64,000 bases of DNA from Bacteroidia bacterium. GTDB lineage: Bacteria > Bacteroidota > Bacteroidia > Chitinophagales > UBA2359. A program made the translations under genes and the position numbers. Location of the stretch: positions 1-64,000 of the forward strand of contig JAUHXA010000029.1 of assembly GCA_030427245.1 (NCBI GenBank), written 5' to 3'. Shown one piece after another: positions 1 through 9,878 of the stretch (positions within the stretch are counted from its first letter, which is position 1; every line of letters begins with the position of its first letter). The notes under the pieces were generated by a model. The model saw nothing but the letters and a program-made list of their open reading frames with translations, was not told where the DNA came from and searched no databases.

Positions 1-314
1 AACCCTCCAAAATTTCTCCTTATCCACACTCTTTTGCACAATCCATAATATGGATGTGAATAAAGGTGGAAAAGTACTTCAATCCTTGATTTAAAAATAA
101 GAGACTCAAATGAAGTGTGTATGAAAATCTACAAAATTCACCGCAATTCACATTTATTACCCATGAAAATGTGGATAAACTTTGATTTTTAACGTTTGTC
201 CACATTGTTTTCCACAATCGCTGTTTTTTTGGTGGATAAGTGTGGATAAAAGAAAAGAATGGAGAGAGAAAGAGATTTGGCAAAAAATGGTTATTTTTGC
301 TAAGATAATTAGAG
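1..314. other. DnaA-box cluster, candidate oriC or DnaA-regulated promoter
   Basis: No gene is evident in this stretch. It holds three perfect copies of the DnaA nonamer TTATCCACA: 20-28 on the plus strand, and 170-178 and 241-249 on the minus strand. Three single-mismatch copies lie at 196-204, 208-216 and 232-239. Between them are A/T-rich tracts (about 90-105 and 181-192) that could serve as an unwinding element. Six boxes in about 230 bp is far above chance and is the usual look of a bacterial origin. There is no dnaA or dnaN gene in view, so this could also be a DnaA-regulated promoter for recQ. GC skew over the chromosome would decide. Confidence 0.5.
292..299 (+). promoter_or_regulatory. 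Bacteroidota -7 box upstream of recQ
   Basis: TATTTTTG matches the Bacteroidota -7 consensus TAnnTTTG and lies 79 bp before the recQ start. No convincing -33 TTTG is found at the usual 17-23 bp spacing, so this is a tentative promoter call. Confidence 0.3.
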
Positions 315-377
315 GTGTGTGTAAATAAAACTACTACATTTTTGATTCCCCTCCCAAATTCTTATCTTGCAATACGT

Positions 378-2483
378 ATGAAAAAACCAATAGATATACT
401 CAAAGAATATTTTGGCTACCGTGCTTTTAGAGACAAGCAAGAGGAAATTATACAAACCGTATTAGAGGGAAAAGATACGCTTGTTTTGATGCCGACAGGA
501 GGAGGAAAATCGGTCTGCTACCAAATTCCTGCAATGGTCAAGGAAGGTTTGTGCTTGGTGGTTTCGCCTTTAATATCACTCATGCAAGACCAAGTAGAAG
601 CATTGAAACAAAACGGTATTGCAGCCGCTTATATAAACAGCACGCAGACCGTCAGCGAACAGCGATACATTGCCGAACAATGTTTGCGGAAAGCCATCAA
701 GCTTCTATATATTTCCCCCGAAAAAGTGCAAACCGAACGTTTTCAAAACTTTTTGAGAAGCCTTCACGTCAATTTGATAGCAATAGATGAAGCACATTGT
801 ATTTCTTCATGGGGACACGATTTTCGCCCAGAATATGGGCAGTTAGGGGAGCTGCGACAACGATTCCCAGAAATACCTATGATTGCTTTGACCGCAACAG
901 CAGACGAATTGACCCGCAAAGACATCATTGACCAACTCCACCTTCAAAACCCACAATCTTTTGTGAGTTCGTTTGATCGTCCCAACCTTCGATTGGAGGT
1001 CAGGCCAGGACAAGATAGAATCAAACAAATCATTGCTTTTCTAAATGATCACAAAGAAGATTCGGGAATTATCTATTGTTTGAGTCGAAAAAGCACAGAA
1101 TCGCTTGCCGAAAAACTGCGAAAAAAAGGCTTCAATGCTGCTCCTTATCATGCAAGACTGCCCGACAATCAAAAGGCGAAAGTTTTGAGGGATTTTCTAA
1201 GGGACGATGTGCGAATCGTTTGTGCCACAATTGCCTTTGGAATGGGCATTGACAAATCGAATGTGCGTTTTGTGATTCACTACAATCTACCCAAAAACCT
1301 CGAAAGCTACTACCAAGAAATTGGTCGTGCGGGACGTGACGGAGTGGACAGCGAAACGGTATTGTTTTACACATACGCAGATGTGATGATGCACCGCAAA
1401 ATCATTGAAGGAGAGGATTCTAAGAAGAAAGAATTGAAGGTAGCGAAGTTGGAACGATTGCAGCAGTTTGCAGAATCCAGCACTTGCAGAAGAAAAGTAT
1501 TGTTGTCCTATTTTTCTGAACCTTTCGAAAAAAAATGCGAGAACTGCGATGTCTGCAGCAATCCCCGCAAAACTTTTGATGCTACGATTATCGCCCAAAA
1601 AGCTCTTTCTGCTGTTTACCGTTTGCAACAGCAAGTGGGTATCAAAACCGCTATTGATGTGCTACGAGGTTCTCATGCTCAGAATGTTACTTCAAAAGGC
1701 TACCACACCATCAAAACTTTTGGAGTAGGGAGAGACATCAGTTTCTTCAATTGGCAAAACTACTTTCACCAACTTCTCAATCTGTCTTATTTGACGATTG
1801 CCTACGACCAACACAATGCCCTCAAAATTACTCCAAAAGCCCACGATGTATTGTTTAAAAAAGAAAAGGTATTTTTGGTAAAAGCACAAAGTCAAGTCGT
1901 TGCAACACCTATTCCGACAAAGACAAAAACCGAAGAGGCTGCGGATGCTTTGTTTGAGCGACTCCGAAAGCTCCGCAAAGTTTTGGCAGACGAACAACAA
2001 GTGCCGCCCTATGTGGTTTTTAATGACGAAACCCTCAAACAGATGGCTTCAAAACGCCCAACAACTCGAGAGGCTATGCTCGAAATTTCGGGTGTGGGTT
2101 TGCGGAAGATGGCATTTTATGGAGACGATTTCATGAATGAGATCATTGATTTTATGGTTACGGATGGGCAAAAGCTTAAAGGGGGGACATTGATTACTAC
2201 TTACCACTTTTTTCAGCAAGGGAAAACACCTGAACAGATTGCAAAAGAGCGAGATATGTCTACTATGACTATCTACAATCACCTTATCAAACTCTACAAA
2301 AAGGATTACAAAATTGACCTACGCCGATTGATTGGTCAAGAGGAACTGGACGAAATCATTGCTACTGCAAAAAGCATAGAAAAGGAAAATGAAGAACGGC
2401 GCTTGAAGCCTGTTTTTGAAGCATTGGAAGGGAAATACAACTATGACAAAATTCGGATTGGAATGGAGTTGATGGAAGGTTAA
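378..2483 (+). CDS. recQ: ATP-dependent DNA helicase RecQ
   Basis: 3'-5' DNA helicase of the RecQ family, acting in recombination and restart of stalled forks. Visible in order: the Q-motif region (GYRAFRDKQEEII), Walker A (MPTGGGKS), the DEAH box followed by the RecQ-specific SSWGHDFRPEY segment, motif VI (QEIGRAGRDG), a zinc-binding cysteine set (CRRK...CENCDVC), an HRDC domain around residues 560-625, and a C-terminal helix-turn-helix region common in Bacteroidota RecQ. The start is placed at the ATG at 378; an upstream GTG at 315 would add 21 residues unlike RecQ N-termini. At 701 aa it has the normal length for this phylum. It lies directly beside the DnaA-box cluster. Confidence 0.95.
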   Translation: MKKPIDILKEYFGYRAFRDKQEEIIQTVLEGKDTLVLMPTGGGKSVCYQIPAMVKEGLCLVVSPLISLMQDQVEALKQNGIAAAYINSTQTVSEQRYIAEQCLRKAIKLLYISPEKVQTERFQNFLRSLHVNLIAIDEAHCISSWGHDFRPEYGQLGELRQRFPEIPMIALTATADELTRKDIIDQLHLQNPQSFVSSFDRPNLRLEVRPGQDRIKQIIAFLNDHKEDSGIIYCLSRKSTESLAEKLRKKGFNAAPYHARLPDNQKAKVLRDFLRDDVRIVCATIAFGMGIDKSNVRFVIHYNLPKNLESYYQEIGRAGRDGVDSETVLFYTYADVMMHRKIIEGEDSKKKELKVAKLERLQQFAESSTCRRKVLLSYFSEPFEKKCENCDVCSNPRKTFDATIIAQKALSAVYRLQQQVGIKTAIDVLRGSHAQNVTSKGYHTIKTFGVGRDISFFNWQNYFHQLLNLSYLTIAYDQHNALKITPKAHDVLFKKEKVFLVKAQSQVVATPIPTKTKTEEAADALFERLRKLRKVLADEQQVPPYVVFNDETLKQMASKRPTTREAMLEISGVGLRKMAFYGDDFMNEIIDFMVTDGQKLKGGTLITTYHFFQQGKTPEQIAKERDMSTMTIYNHLIKLYKKDYKIDLRRLIGQEELDEIIATAKSIEKENEERRLKPVFEALEGKYNYDKIRIGMELMEG

Positions 2484-2600
2484 AAAATGGTGTGTGAATT
2501 CTAATAAGAGTTGTATCGAGGGATACAAATTCAACATAAAAAAGCGGATAATTAAAGTTAGTTTTGCTTTTTATTTTCATTTGAATTTTTTCAAAAATAT

Positions 2601-4121
2601 ATGGAAGAAATAGAAAATATTGAACTGACTTATCTGACGGTAAACGATTATCAGGAGCTAAAATTGGCGATGATTGAATCTTATACCACAATGCCTAATT
2701 CCTATTGGGAAGAACATCAAATAGATACGCTGATTAAGCGATTTCCTGAAGGACAGGTGGTGATTAAAATAAACCAACAAATTGCAGGATGTGCCTTATC
2801 CATCATTGTGGATTATGACCAATTTGATGGAAACCATACGTATGAGGAAGTTACAGGCAATGATACTTTTCGTACCCACACCTCAGAAGGAGATGTGCTG
2901 TATGGAATTGATATTTTTATCAAGCCCGAATTTCGAGGTTTGCGGCTCGGTCGTAGGTTATACGATTATCGCAAAGAATTGTGCGAACGGTTGAACCTCA
3001 AAAGCATTGTGTTTGGAGGTAGAATACCAAATTTCCATAAATACGCTCACGAACTTTCTCCGAAACAGTACATTGAAAAAGTGAAGCGAAAGGAGATTCA
3101 CGACCCTGTATTGAATTTTCAAATTTCCAATGATTTTCGCCCTTCCAAAATTCTCAAAAATTATTTGGAAGGAGATAAACTTTCCAAGGATTATGCTGTG
3201 CTATTGAGGTGGGACAATATATTCTATGAGAAGCAAACCAAAAAAGCAAGTGTAACCAAGACGGTCGTACGTTTAGGCTTGATTCAGTGGCAAATGCGTC
3301 CTTACAAAAACTTAAAAGAACTCCTTGAGCAAGCAGAATTTTTTATTGATTCGGTATCGGGTTATCGTTCTGATTTTGCACTGTTTCCCGAATTTTTTAA
3401 TGCGCCTTTGATGGCAGAAAACAACCATTTGAAGGAATCCGATGCCATCAGAGAATTGGCAGGTCACACCGAAAGTATTGTGCAGCAATTTTCAAAATTT
3501 GCTATTTCGTACAACATCAACATCATCACAGGCAGTATGCCCGAAATCTACAACGACCGACTTTATAACGTTGGGTATCTTTGCCGAAGAGATGGCAGTA
3601 TTGACCGATACGAAAAGCTGCATGTCACACCCGATGAATCCAGAATATGGGGCATGGAAGGCGGCACCAAACTGCATACATTTGACACCGATTGTGGCAG
3701 GATAGGCATTTTGATATGCTACGATGTGGAATTTCCCGAACTCAGTCGACTCCTTGCCGACGAAGGAATGGATATTTTGTTTGTGCCATTCTTGACCGAT
3801 ACCCAAAACGGCTATTCTCGTGTTCGCAATTGCGCTCAGGCGAGAGCCATTGAAAATGAGTGTTATGTCGCCATTGCAGGAAGTGTAGGTAACCTACCTA
3901 AAGTTCACAATATGGACATACAATATGCTCAATCTACCGTATTCACGCCTTGTGACTTTTCCTTTCCTGCCAACGGAATCAAAGCGGAAGCAACAACCAA
4001 TACCGAAATGATTTTGATTGCAGATGTAGACATTGATTTGTTGAGAGAATTGAATCAGTTTGGAAGTGTTCGGAACTTGAAGGATAGGCGCAAAGATGTA
4101 TTTGAATTGAGAAAGCGATAG
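2601..4121 (+). CDS. Bifunctional GNAT acetyltransferase / carbon-nitrogen hydrolase
   Basis: Fusion of an N-terminal GNAT acetyltransferase (residues about 5-190, acetyl-CoA segment around RGLRLGRRLYDYRKEL) and a C-terminal nitrilase-superfamily amidohydrolase (about 225-500). The hydrolase triad is visible: Glu264 in FPEFF, Lys339 in EKLHVTPDE and Cys373 in ILICYDVEFPE. This architecture recurs in Bacteroidota and other bacteria and is annotated as an acetyltransferase/amidohydrolase. The natural substrate is unknown; acylated amines or amides are plausible. The gene stands alone with 117 bp of A/T-rich DNA before it and a bidirectional terminator after it. Confidence 0.88.
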   Translation: MEEIENIELTYLTVNDYQELKLAMIESYTTMPNSYWEEHQIDTLIKRFPEGQVVIKINQQIAGCALSIIVDYDQFDGNHTYEEVTGNDTFRTHTSEGDVLYGIDIFIKPEFRGLRLGRRLYDYRKELCERLNLKSIVFGGRIPNFHKYAHELSPKQYIEKVKRKEIHDPVLNFQISNDFRPSKILKNYLEGDKLSKDYAVLLRWDNIFYEKQTKKASVTKTVVRLGLIQWQMRPYKNLKELLEQAEFFIDSVSGYRSDFALFPEFFNAPLMAENNHLKESDAIRELAGHTESIVQQFSKFAISYNINIITGSMPEIYNDRLYNVGYLCRRDGSIDRYEKLHVTPDESRIWGMEGGTKLHTFDTDCGRIGILICYDVEFPELSRLLADEGMDILFVPFLTDTQNGYSRVRNCAQARAIENECYVAIAGSVGNLPKVHNMDIQYAQSTVFTPCDFSFPANGIKAEATTNTEMILIADVDIDLLRELNQFGSVRNLKDRRKDVFELRKR

Positions 4122-4138
4122 GTTAATTGAAAACAAAA

Positions 4139-4178
4139 AAGCTCAATAAGGCTCTTTTATAAGAGTCCTATTGAGCTT
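4139..4178. terminator. Bidirectional intrinsic terminator
   Basis: An 18-bp stem with two interior irregularities (arms 4139-4156 and 4161-4178, loop TTAT) is preceded by a run of A and followed by a T-rich stretch. It can end both the GNAT/nitrilase gene (plus) and the convergent helicase gene (minus). Confidence 0.8.
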
Positions 4179-4206
4179 GAATTTAATACCTGTTATTGTG
4201 TATTTG

Positions 4207-5472
4207 TTAGTCTTCCTTTCTGCTGCTATATCTTCTCGGACGACTATTAAAATTCCTTCGATTACCCGTTCCACTTTTAGGGCGAGGTTTTCTAGAAGAC
4301 CGTCCTCTCGAATTGTTTGCTTTCACAGGAGGAGGATTGTCGCTTGGTTCAAAACCTTCAACTATCTCATTCGGTAATTTTTCGCCCACCAAACGTTCGA
4401 TATCTCTCAAGTAGGCTCGTTCATCATGACTCACCAATGAAATCGCCTCACCACTTGCACCAGCCCTTCCTGTACGACCAATCCGATGCACATAAGCTTC
4501 TGCAATATTCGGTAATTCAAAGTTGATAACATGCGGCAACAAAGGAATGTCTAATCCACGAGCCGCAATATCCGTTGCGACCAAGACCCGAACATTACCT
4601 CTTTTAAAACCCGCCAAAGCCCGTGTTCTTGCAGCTTGGCTTTTGTTGCCATGAATTGCAGCCGCAGAAATGCCCTTACGTTCCATTTTCTGACACAAGC
4701 GATTTGCGCCATGCTTGGTACGTGTAAAAACCAATACTTGCTGCCAATTACCATCCGCTATCAATTTGATAATCAATGCGGTTTTGCGGCTTTTGTCAAC
4801 GTGATACACTTTTTGCTCAATCACATCTACCGTAGAGTTTTCGGGAGTTGCCTCCACCAATACAGGATGGTACATAAAACCTTTAGCCAGTTTTTTAATA
4901 TCTTTGGAGAAGGTCGCCGAAAACAACAAATTTTGGCGTTTAGAAGGCATCAATGCGAGGATTTTATTAATGTCTCGCAAAAATCCCATGTCCAACATTC
5001 TGTCCGCTTCGTCCAAAATCAATATTTCAATTTTTGCCAAAGACAATGCTCCTTGATTCTGCAAATCTAATAAACGTCCAGGGGTAGCGACCAAAATGTC
5101 CACACCATTTCGCAAAGCTCTCACTTGTGGGTTTTGGTTTACCCCTCCAAAAATGACCGTAGAACGAATGTCCAAAAACTTGCTGTATTCCTTCACATTT
5201 TCCAATACCTGTGCGGCCAATTCCCTTGTGGGAGTCAGTACAAGCGCGCGTATCGGTCTTTTTCTCAGTTTAGGTCCTTCAGATAAGATTTGAAGCATAG
5301 GGAGAGTAAATCCTGCCGTTTTTCCTGTTCCTGTTTGGGCAGATGCCAAAACATCTTTACCTTCCAAAATCAATGGTATCGCCTTTTCTTGTATGGGGGA
5401 TGGCTCTGTATATCCTTTCTTGCTAACGGCTTTCAACAAGGGTTCAGATAAGCCTAATTCATTAAATGACAT
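4207..5472 (-). CDS. DEAD-box ATP-dependent RNA helicase, RhlE type
   Basis: RNA helicase of the DEAD-box superfamily, likely involved in ribosome assembly or RNA turnover, often cold-induced in this phylum. Motifs seen: [11 protein letters not shown] with the Q-motif (GYTEPSPIQ), Walker A (AQTGTGKT), [22 protein letters not shown] (FSATFS), and [10 protein letters not shown]. The C-terminus is a short basic tail rich in Arg, Ser, Gly and Asn (after residue about 375), typical of RhlE RNA-binding tails. Length (421 aa) and motif spacing are normal. The start ATG at 5472 gives the canonical MSFNELGL N-terminus. Confidence 0.93.
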   Translation of the reverse strand: MSFNELGLSEPLLKAVSKKGYTEPSPIQEKAIPLILEGKDVLASAQTGTGKTAGFTLPMLQILSEGPKLRKRPIRALVLTPTRELAAQVLENVKEYSKFLDIRSTVIFGGVNQNPQVRALRNGVDILVATPGRLLDLQNQGALSLAKIEILILDEADRMLDMGFLRDINKILALMPSKRQNLLFSATFSKDIKKLAKGFMYHPVLVEATPENSTVDVIEQKVYHVDKSRKTALIIKLIADGNWQQVLVFTRTKHGANRLCQKMERKGISAAAIHGNKSQAARTRALAGFKRGNVRVLVATDIAARGLDIPLLPHVINFELPNIAEAYVHRIGRTGRAGASGEAISLVSHDERAYLRDIERLVGEKLPNEIVEGFEPSDNPPPVKANNSRGRSSRKPRPKSGTGNRRNFNSRPRRYSSRKED

Positions 5473-5694
5473 ATAAATTGTTTGTGAAATGACAATTTAT
5501 AGGTGATGTCATTTCGGAATGAAGCCACAAAGGTACAACGAATTTAGTTGTGGTGTTCTTTTTCTGCTTCAATCCATTAAAAATAAGTTTTGATATAATA
5601 TTAACAACTAACTCCAAAAATCGTTCCCAAACTCCAATAGGAACTAAAAAGAACATTTCGAGGTTAAAATGAAAAAACACAAACCAAACCTTCA

Positions 5695-6462
5695 ATGAAA
5701 CAAAAAACTCTCCCTTACTCTATCCTTGTGATTGTCACATTTTTGATTGCTTTTTATGGTAAACGGATATCGAGCCACTTCACAGACCTCTCATTTACTT
5801 CCGATATTGCCAAAATTATCTATGCCTATTCTTGGTGGATTGTACCCGTCATCTTGGTTGTAGGTATTTTGTATGGCTTCAAAAATATCCTCAAAGAAAT
5901 GCGGCTTCACCAAGGCCTTGTCATAGGTTTTGGATTTGCCTTTGTGACAGTTCTACCCATGTTTTTGGGTTCTGCAATGATTGGAAACATCAATAGTGAA
6001 ATTTCTACGCTTAAACTCATTCAATCAACGCTGCTTGCAGGATTCATGGAAGAGTGGCTATTTCGAGGATTTTTATTTGGCATGTTGTTTCGCAAACTTC
6101 AATGGGGATTCATTCCTGCGGCTGTTTTGGGTGCGGTGATTTTTGGAATGGGGCATATCTATCAAGGCGTTGATTTCATGCAAATTGTGGGCATTTTTGC
6201 AGTGACCTTTATGGGCGCAGTCTGGTTTGCTTGGTTATTTATTGAATGGAAAGAAAACCTGTGGATTCCCATTTTTCTCCACATTTTCATGAACCTATCC
6301 TGGATTTTATTTGATGTGAGCAGCAATGCATTAGGTGGTGTTTTACCCAATGTTTTCAGAATCATTACCATTGCATTGACGGTCATTTTCACCATTCACT
6401 ACAACAAAACAAAAGACTATACTCGTATTCATGAGGGCAATTTGTGGAGCATTAAGATTTGA
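5695..6462 (+). CDS. CPBP family intramembrane metalloprotease
   Basis: Membrane protein with about seven predicted hydrophobic segments and the CPBP (CAAX protease/bacteriocin-processing, Abi) signature: EEWLFRG (EExxxR) near residues 119-125, a GMGHIYQG segment (FxxxH-like) and a final HIFMN histidine motif. The family includes eukaryotic Rce1 prenyl-protein proteases and bacterial proteins linked to bacteriocin self-immunity. The substrate here is unknown. It is divergent from the RhlE gene across 222 bp and appears monocistronic. Confidence 0.85.
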   Translation: MKQKTLPYSILVIVTFLIAFYGKRISSHFTDLSFTSDIAKIIYAYSWWIVPVILVVGILYGFKNILKEMRLHQGLVIGFGFAFVTVLPMFLGSAMIGNINSEISTLKLIQSTLLAGFMEEWLFRGFLFGMLFRKLQWGFIPAAVLGAVIFGMGHIYQGVDFMQIVGIFAVTFMGAVWFAWLFIEWKENLWIPIFLHIFMNLSWILFDVSSNALGGVLPNVFRIITIALTVIFTIHYNKTKDYTRIHEGNLWSIKI

Positions 6463-6576
6463 ACAGAAAAGTTAATCTAAAGGAATTGCCATACTGAATA
6501 CAAATATAAAAACGCCAACCCAAGTGAGTCAGTTCCTTTCCATCTAAAAGTTCATGTTCAAAACCAGATAACAACA

Positions 6577-7572
6577 TCAATACTCCAAAACCACTCCCCC
6601 AATCGAAAGCCCCGCTCCTGTACCAATCAACAAAACCTTATCGCCTCTCACAATTCGCTTGGCTTCAATCGCATCGTACAATGCCATCGGAATACTCGCC
6701 GCAATACAATTACCGTGGGTTTCAAGATGTGAAAAAAACTGATTTTCCTTCAATCGAAGTAATCGTTGCCCCATCTTCAAACCCGCTTTACTCGCCTGAT
6801 GTGGAATACACAAATCCAAGTCTTTCACTTCAAAATCAAGTGGTTCAAACAAATTTTTCACAAAAGGAGGTGTAATTTGCATCACCAAACGCAACAATTC
6901 ACGACCTCTCATATCAAAGGTAAATGCTTCATCTACAATACTTTTGTCTCGTCCGTGTGCTATATTGCCGCCTGCTCGAACAATCGTATGGGCAACGCCC
7001 TTAGAGAAAGTTTGCATATTGGCATTGAGAACTGCAGAAGAATCGCCGTCATTCGGCAAAGCCACAATTGCCGCAGCCGCCCCATCTCCCAACAAAGACG
7101 AACTTTCCCAATCTTTGTAGTTTAGCGACTTCGAGGCTATTTCACTACTCACAATCGCAATCCTTCGGTAACGTTTTCCGTCCAACAGTGAACTCACCAC
7201 ATCCAAAGCAGTGATAAAACTCAAGCAAGTAGAATCAATATCAAAACAAGGAATTCCCGCCTCCAATTTGCCCATTTCTTTCGGAATCCAACAGGCCCGA
7301 TGTGGAATCGGATAGTCAAAAGAACCAGATGCACACACTATCAAATCCAAATCTTCAAACACCAATTCTGCTTTCTGCAATGCCTCCTCCAATGCTCTTG
7401 CACCCATATAGGCACACGTTTCCGCCTCATTTGCATAATGCCGATATTCGACTCCAGAATGTTTGGCTATCCAGCCTTTTGGAATTTGATGTGCTTTTTC
7501 CAATTCAATTGCAGGTACTTGGCGAGTAGGCAAATATTTGCCCATTCCAACGATTTTTAGGGGTTTTATCAT
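6577..7572 (-). CDS. FabH-like 3-oxoacyl-ACP synthase III family protein
   Basis: Thiolase-fold ketosynthase III. The catalytic triad Cys-His-Asn is visible: Cys116 (DSTCLSF), His258 (PHQAS) and Asn288 (HGNCIAAS). The glycine-rich C-terminal GTGAGLSIGG also fits. At 331 aa it has the FabH length, but its sequence is of the paralogue type seen beside acyl- or lipid-modifying genes, not a clear housekeeping FabH (the Cys neighbourhood lacks the usual C(A/S)GF). It is divergent from an acyltransferase-like gene (7714-8868) across 141 bp. The pair may act together on a specialised fatty acyl or amino-lipid product; this is inference. Confidence 0.8.
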   Translation of the reverse strand: MIKPLKIVGMGKYLPTRQVPAIELEKAHQIPKGWIAKHSGVEYRHYANEAETCAYMGARALEEALQKAELVFEDLDLIVCASGSFDYPIPHRACWIPKEMGKLEAGIPCFDIDSTCLSFITALDVVSSLLDGKRYRRIAIVSSEIASKSLNYKDWESSSLLGDGAAAAIVALPNDGDSSAVLNANMQTFSKGVAHTIVRAGGNIAHGRDKSIVDEAFTFDMRGRELLRLVMQITPPFVKNLFEPLDFEVKDLDLCIPHQASKAGLKMGQRLLRLKENQFFSHLETHGNCIAASIPMALYDAIEAKRIVRGDKVLLIGTGAGLSIGGVVLEY

Positions 7573-7619
7573 GGTGTTTTGATTTGAATTTTAGAATTTA
7601 AAGAAATCAAACTTCAAAA

Positions 7620-7690
7620 ATCATACACCGTAAATCTTCCTACTTGTGGGATATATGATGTATGATTGACGATATTTGATTTGTGATTTT
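7620..7690. repeat. Imperfect palindromic intergenic repeat (family A, copy 1)
   Basis: Arms 7619-7636 and 7650-7667 form an imperfect inverted repeat built from AATCATAC/GTATGATT elements, followed by TGATTTGTGATTT. The same elements in the same order occur at 32259-32373 between sulfite reductase and SUMT. It lies in the divergent promoter region of the FabH-like/acyltransferase pair. Confidence 0.55.
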
Positions 7691-7713
7691 GTCTTACTTT
7701 TTATACAAAAAAT

Positions 7714-8868
7714 ATGCAGCACTTCAACGAAACAAACATCCACACCCTATCGTTCCCCGAATCCTTCAATGGTCAATACGCCAAACGCTTATTACTGCCC
7801 TTGATAGAAAAAGGCACACTCCATTTTTTCGACAATGTGGACTGCAAAATAGAACTGTTATTGGTCAATGGTGAACTCATTCCCATCAGCATCACCGAAC
7901 CAAAAGCAAAGATTAAGAATTCTTATGTCTGTTCACCCATTACGCACTATGTTGATTATGGATTTCGTGAAATTGACATCGAATTTCCAAATCGCCCATT
8001 GCTCAAAGGCTTCTGCAAATCGGTACTTTGGAGCTTCAAAACCGCCTTTATTCGCTCCAGTTTCGACCAAGTTGTGATGGTCAACAATTGGCTGCTCTCG
8101 ACCAATTTATACCCCAATCTGACCACTTCCGACATTGAAGCAATCAACGAGTTTCTAATCAACCGTTTTCCCAAACACGCCATTATCTACCGTTCGGTCA
8201 ATCCCTTGCTAAATGGAGAATTGTTGGAAACACTATCGTTAGCAGGATTTGAACGTATATTAAGCCGTCAAGTTTACCTCATTGACCCGAAAAAAGGAAT
8301 ATACAAAAAAAAGAAAGCCTACAAAATCGATCTTTCTCTTCAAAAAAAAACGACGGACCTCCAATGGTTCGATGCTTCCTATATCCAACTTCAAGACTTG
8401 CCTCGCCTCAAAACCCTCTACGATGATTTGTACCTCCAAAAATATGCAGAATACAATCCACAATTGACCTTGCCTTTTTTTGAGTACGCTTTGAAGGAAA
8501 AATGGCTGAATATGTGGGTATTGAAGGATAAGGCAACCGACCAAATTGAAGCGGTGATTGGTTATTTCAATCGAAATGGGGTGATGACTACGCCTGTCAT
8601 TGGTTACAATCGAAGTATTCCACAAAAAAAAGGTCTATACCGATTGATTACCCTGCAAATCATCGAACAGGCAGTCCAAAACGACTACTTACTGCACATG
8701 AGTTCGGGAGCTTCAAAATTCAAAAAAATCAGAGGGGGAGAACCTTATTTGGAATACAATATGGTGTATTATCAACATTTGTCAATGGGAAGACGTGCGC
8801 CGTGGAATGCTTTTGGAGGATTGACGAAGTATTTGGCAGTTCCTATTTTTGAACGATTTGAATTGTAA
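7714..8868 (+). CDS. GNAT-like acyltransferase, function unknown
   Basis: A 384-aa soluble protein without signal peptide. The C-terminal half (residues about 200-370) resembles FemAB/GNAT-superfamily folds: a mixed segment ending in GLYRLITLQIIEQAVQND and MSSGASKFKKIRGGEP, a pattern common in Bacteroidota proteins annotated as GNAT or peptidogalycan-type acyltransferases. The N-terminal 180 residues are unassigned. Its divergent partner is a ketosynthase III homologue, so a role in transferring a fatty acyl chain to an amine is a reasonable guess. No catalytic residue can be assigned with certainty. Confidence 0.55.
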   Translation: MQHFNETNIHTLSFPESFNGQYAKRLLLPLIEKGTLHFFDNVDCKIELLLVNGELIPISITEPKAKIKNSYVCSPITHYVDYGFREIDIEFPNRPLLKGFCKSVLWSFKTAFIRSSFDQVVMVNNWLLSTNLYPNLTTSDIEAINEFLINRFPKHAIIYRSVNPLLNGELLETLSLAGFERILSRQVYLIDPKKGIYKKKKAYKIDLSLQKKTTDLQWFDASYIQLQDLPRLKTLYDDLYLQKYAEYNPQLTLPFFEYALKEKWLNMWVLKDKATDQIEAVIGYFNRNGVMTTPVIGYNRSIPQKKGLYRLITLQIIEQAVQNDYLLHMSSGASKFKKIRGGEPYLEYNMVYYQHLSMGRRAPWNAFGGLTKYLAVPIFERFEL

Positions 8869-8878
8869 ATAGAGCCTG

Positions 8879-9730
8879 TTATTGTATTTTCTTTCTCAGT
8901 TTTTGGACTCTTTCAAGTGTCCAACCTGTTACTTTGGCTACCATTTCTTCGCTTGCACCTTCCTTCAAAAAGCCCATAGCCATCTTTACTTGATTGTCTG
9001 CAATAGCTGTATCGACTACATTCATGAAATCTCGATAGTTTTTTAATGCTTCTTGATAAGCCATGCGCTCTTTTGCATCGAATTTAGCAATCTCTGCTAC
9101 ATCAAATAACTTTTGAAAAACCTTTTCTTGCAAACTCGGAGAACGACTTTGGAGTTTGTGGAGGTTTTTGAGAACATACAACCATTTGTCAAAATGGGTT
9201 TTTAGTTCAGATTCTGTTTTTTTAAAGCGAGGCATTTCAAGGTAGATAAAGGTCAGTTTTTTGTAAAAGACTGTTAATCTGTCAATATCCATCAACTGAA
9301 TTTTGTGCAAATAAGGTGTTGCATCTGTTCTCTTTCGTCTTCCGTTCTCAAACTCAAAGTCCATGATTGCAATTGTATAAACTGCCGTCAACTTAAAATC
9401 CCATTTTTTGCCTGTCTTGGCTTGCTCTTGTATAGGGAAAGTCGAATAGTAAATACTTCTGTCTTTAAAAAATTGTTGCTTTGCTCTTTGAATTTCAACG
9501 ATAAACTTGTCTCCTTTTTCATTCTCACAATACAAATCAAAAATAGCTCGCCTATCTTCTTCGTGATTGGAAAGGTGTTCGTTTTTTAAGTAAGTCAAAT
9601 CAGCTATTTTGTGTTCTTTTAGAGGTAATAACTCATTCAAAAAATCAATCAACAAATCCTTATTAACTTCTTCTCCAAAAAGTTTCTTGAAACCAAAATC
9701 TGTAAAGGGATTAACAAATACTTCTGCCAT
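8879..9730 (-). CDS. Rpn family recombination-promoting nuclease / PD-(D/E)XK nuclease family transposase
   Basis: The N-terminus (FVNPFTDFGFKKLFGEE, then INFLNELL-like) is the hallmark of the Rpn/PF12784 family. The PD-(D/E)XK core is visible as a D in RRAIFDLYCEN followed by FIVEIQRAKQ (ExQ). The C-terminus (KEGASEEMVAKVTGWTLERV) is the usual small helix-turn-helix-like ending. E. coli Rpn proteins are DNA endonucleases that stimulate RecA-independent recombination. Homologues are abundant and mobile in Bacteroidota. It converges on the acyltransferase gene with 10 bp between stops and marks the left side of the accessory block. Confidence 0.88.
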   Translation of the reverse strand: MAEVFVNPFTDFGFKKLFGEEVNKDLLIDFLNELLPLKEHKIADLTYLKNEHLSNHEEDRRAIFDLYCENEKGDKFIVEIQRAKQQFFKDRSIYYSTFPIQEQAKTGKKWDFKLTAVYTIAIMDFEFENGRRKRTDATPYLHKIQLMDIDRLTVFYKKLTFIYLEMPRFKKTESELKTHFDKWLYVLKNLHKLQSRSPSLQEKVFQKLFDVAEIAKFDAKERMAYQEALKNYRDFMNVVDTAIADNQVKMAMGFLKEGASEEMVAKVTGWTLERVQKLRKKIQ

Positions 9731-9878
9731 GATACTATGTGTTTTGCTTTACAAATATAATGAAAATGCACCTTTCTTTGTTTGGAATTAAATAGAATCA
9801 TTTCTTGTTGGAACTTTTGTGAATCCCCTGCAATTGTTATATTTAACGCAGCAAACTAAACCAAAACACATCATACCG

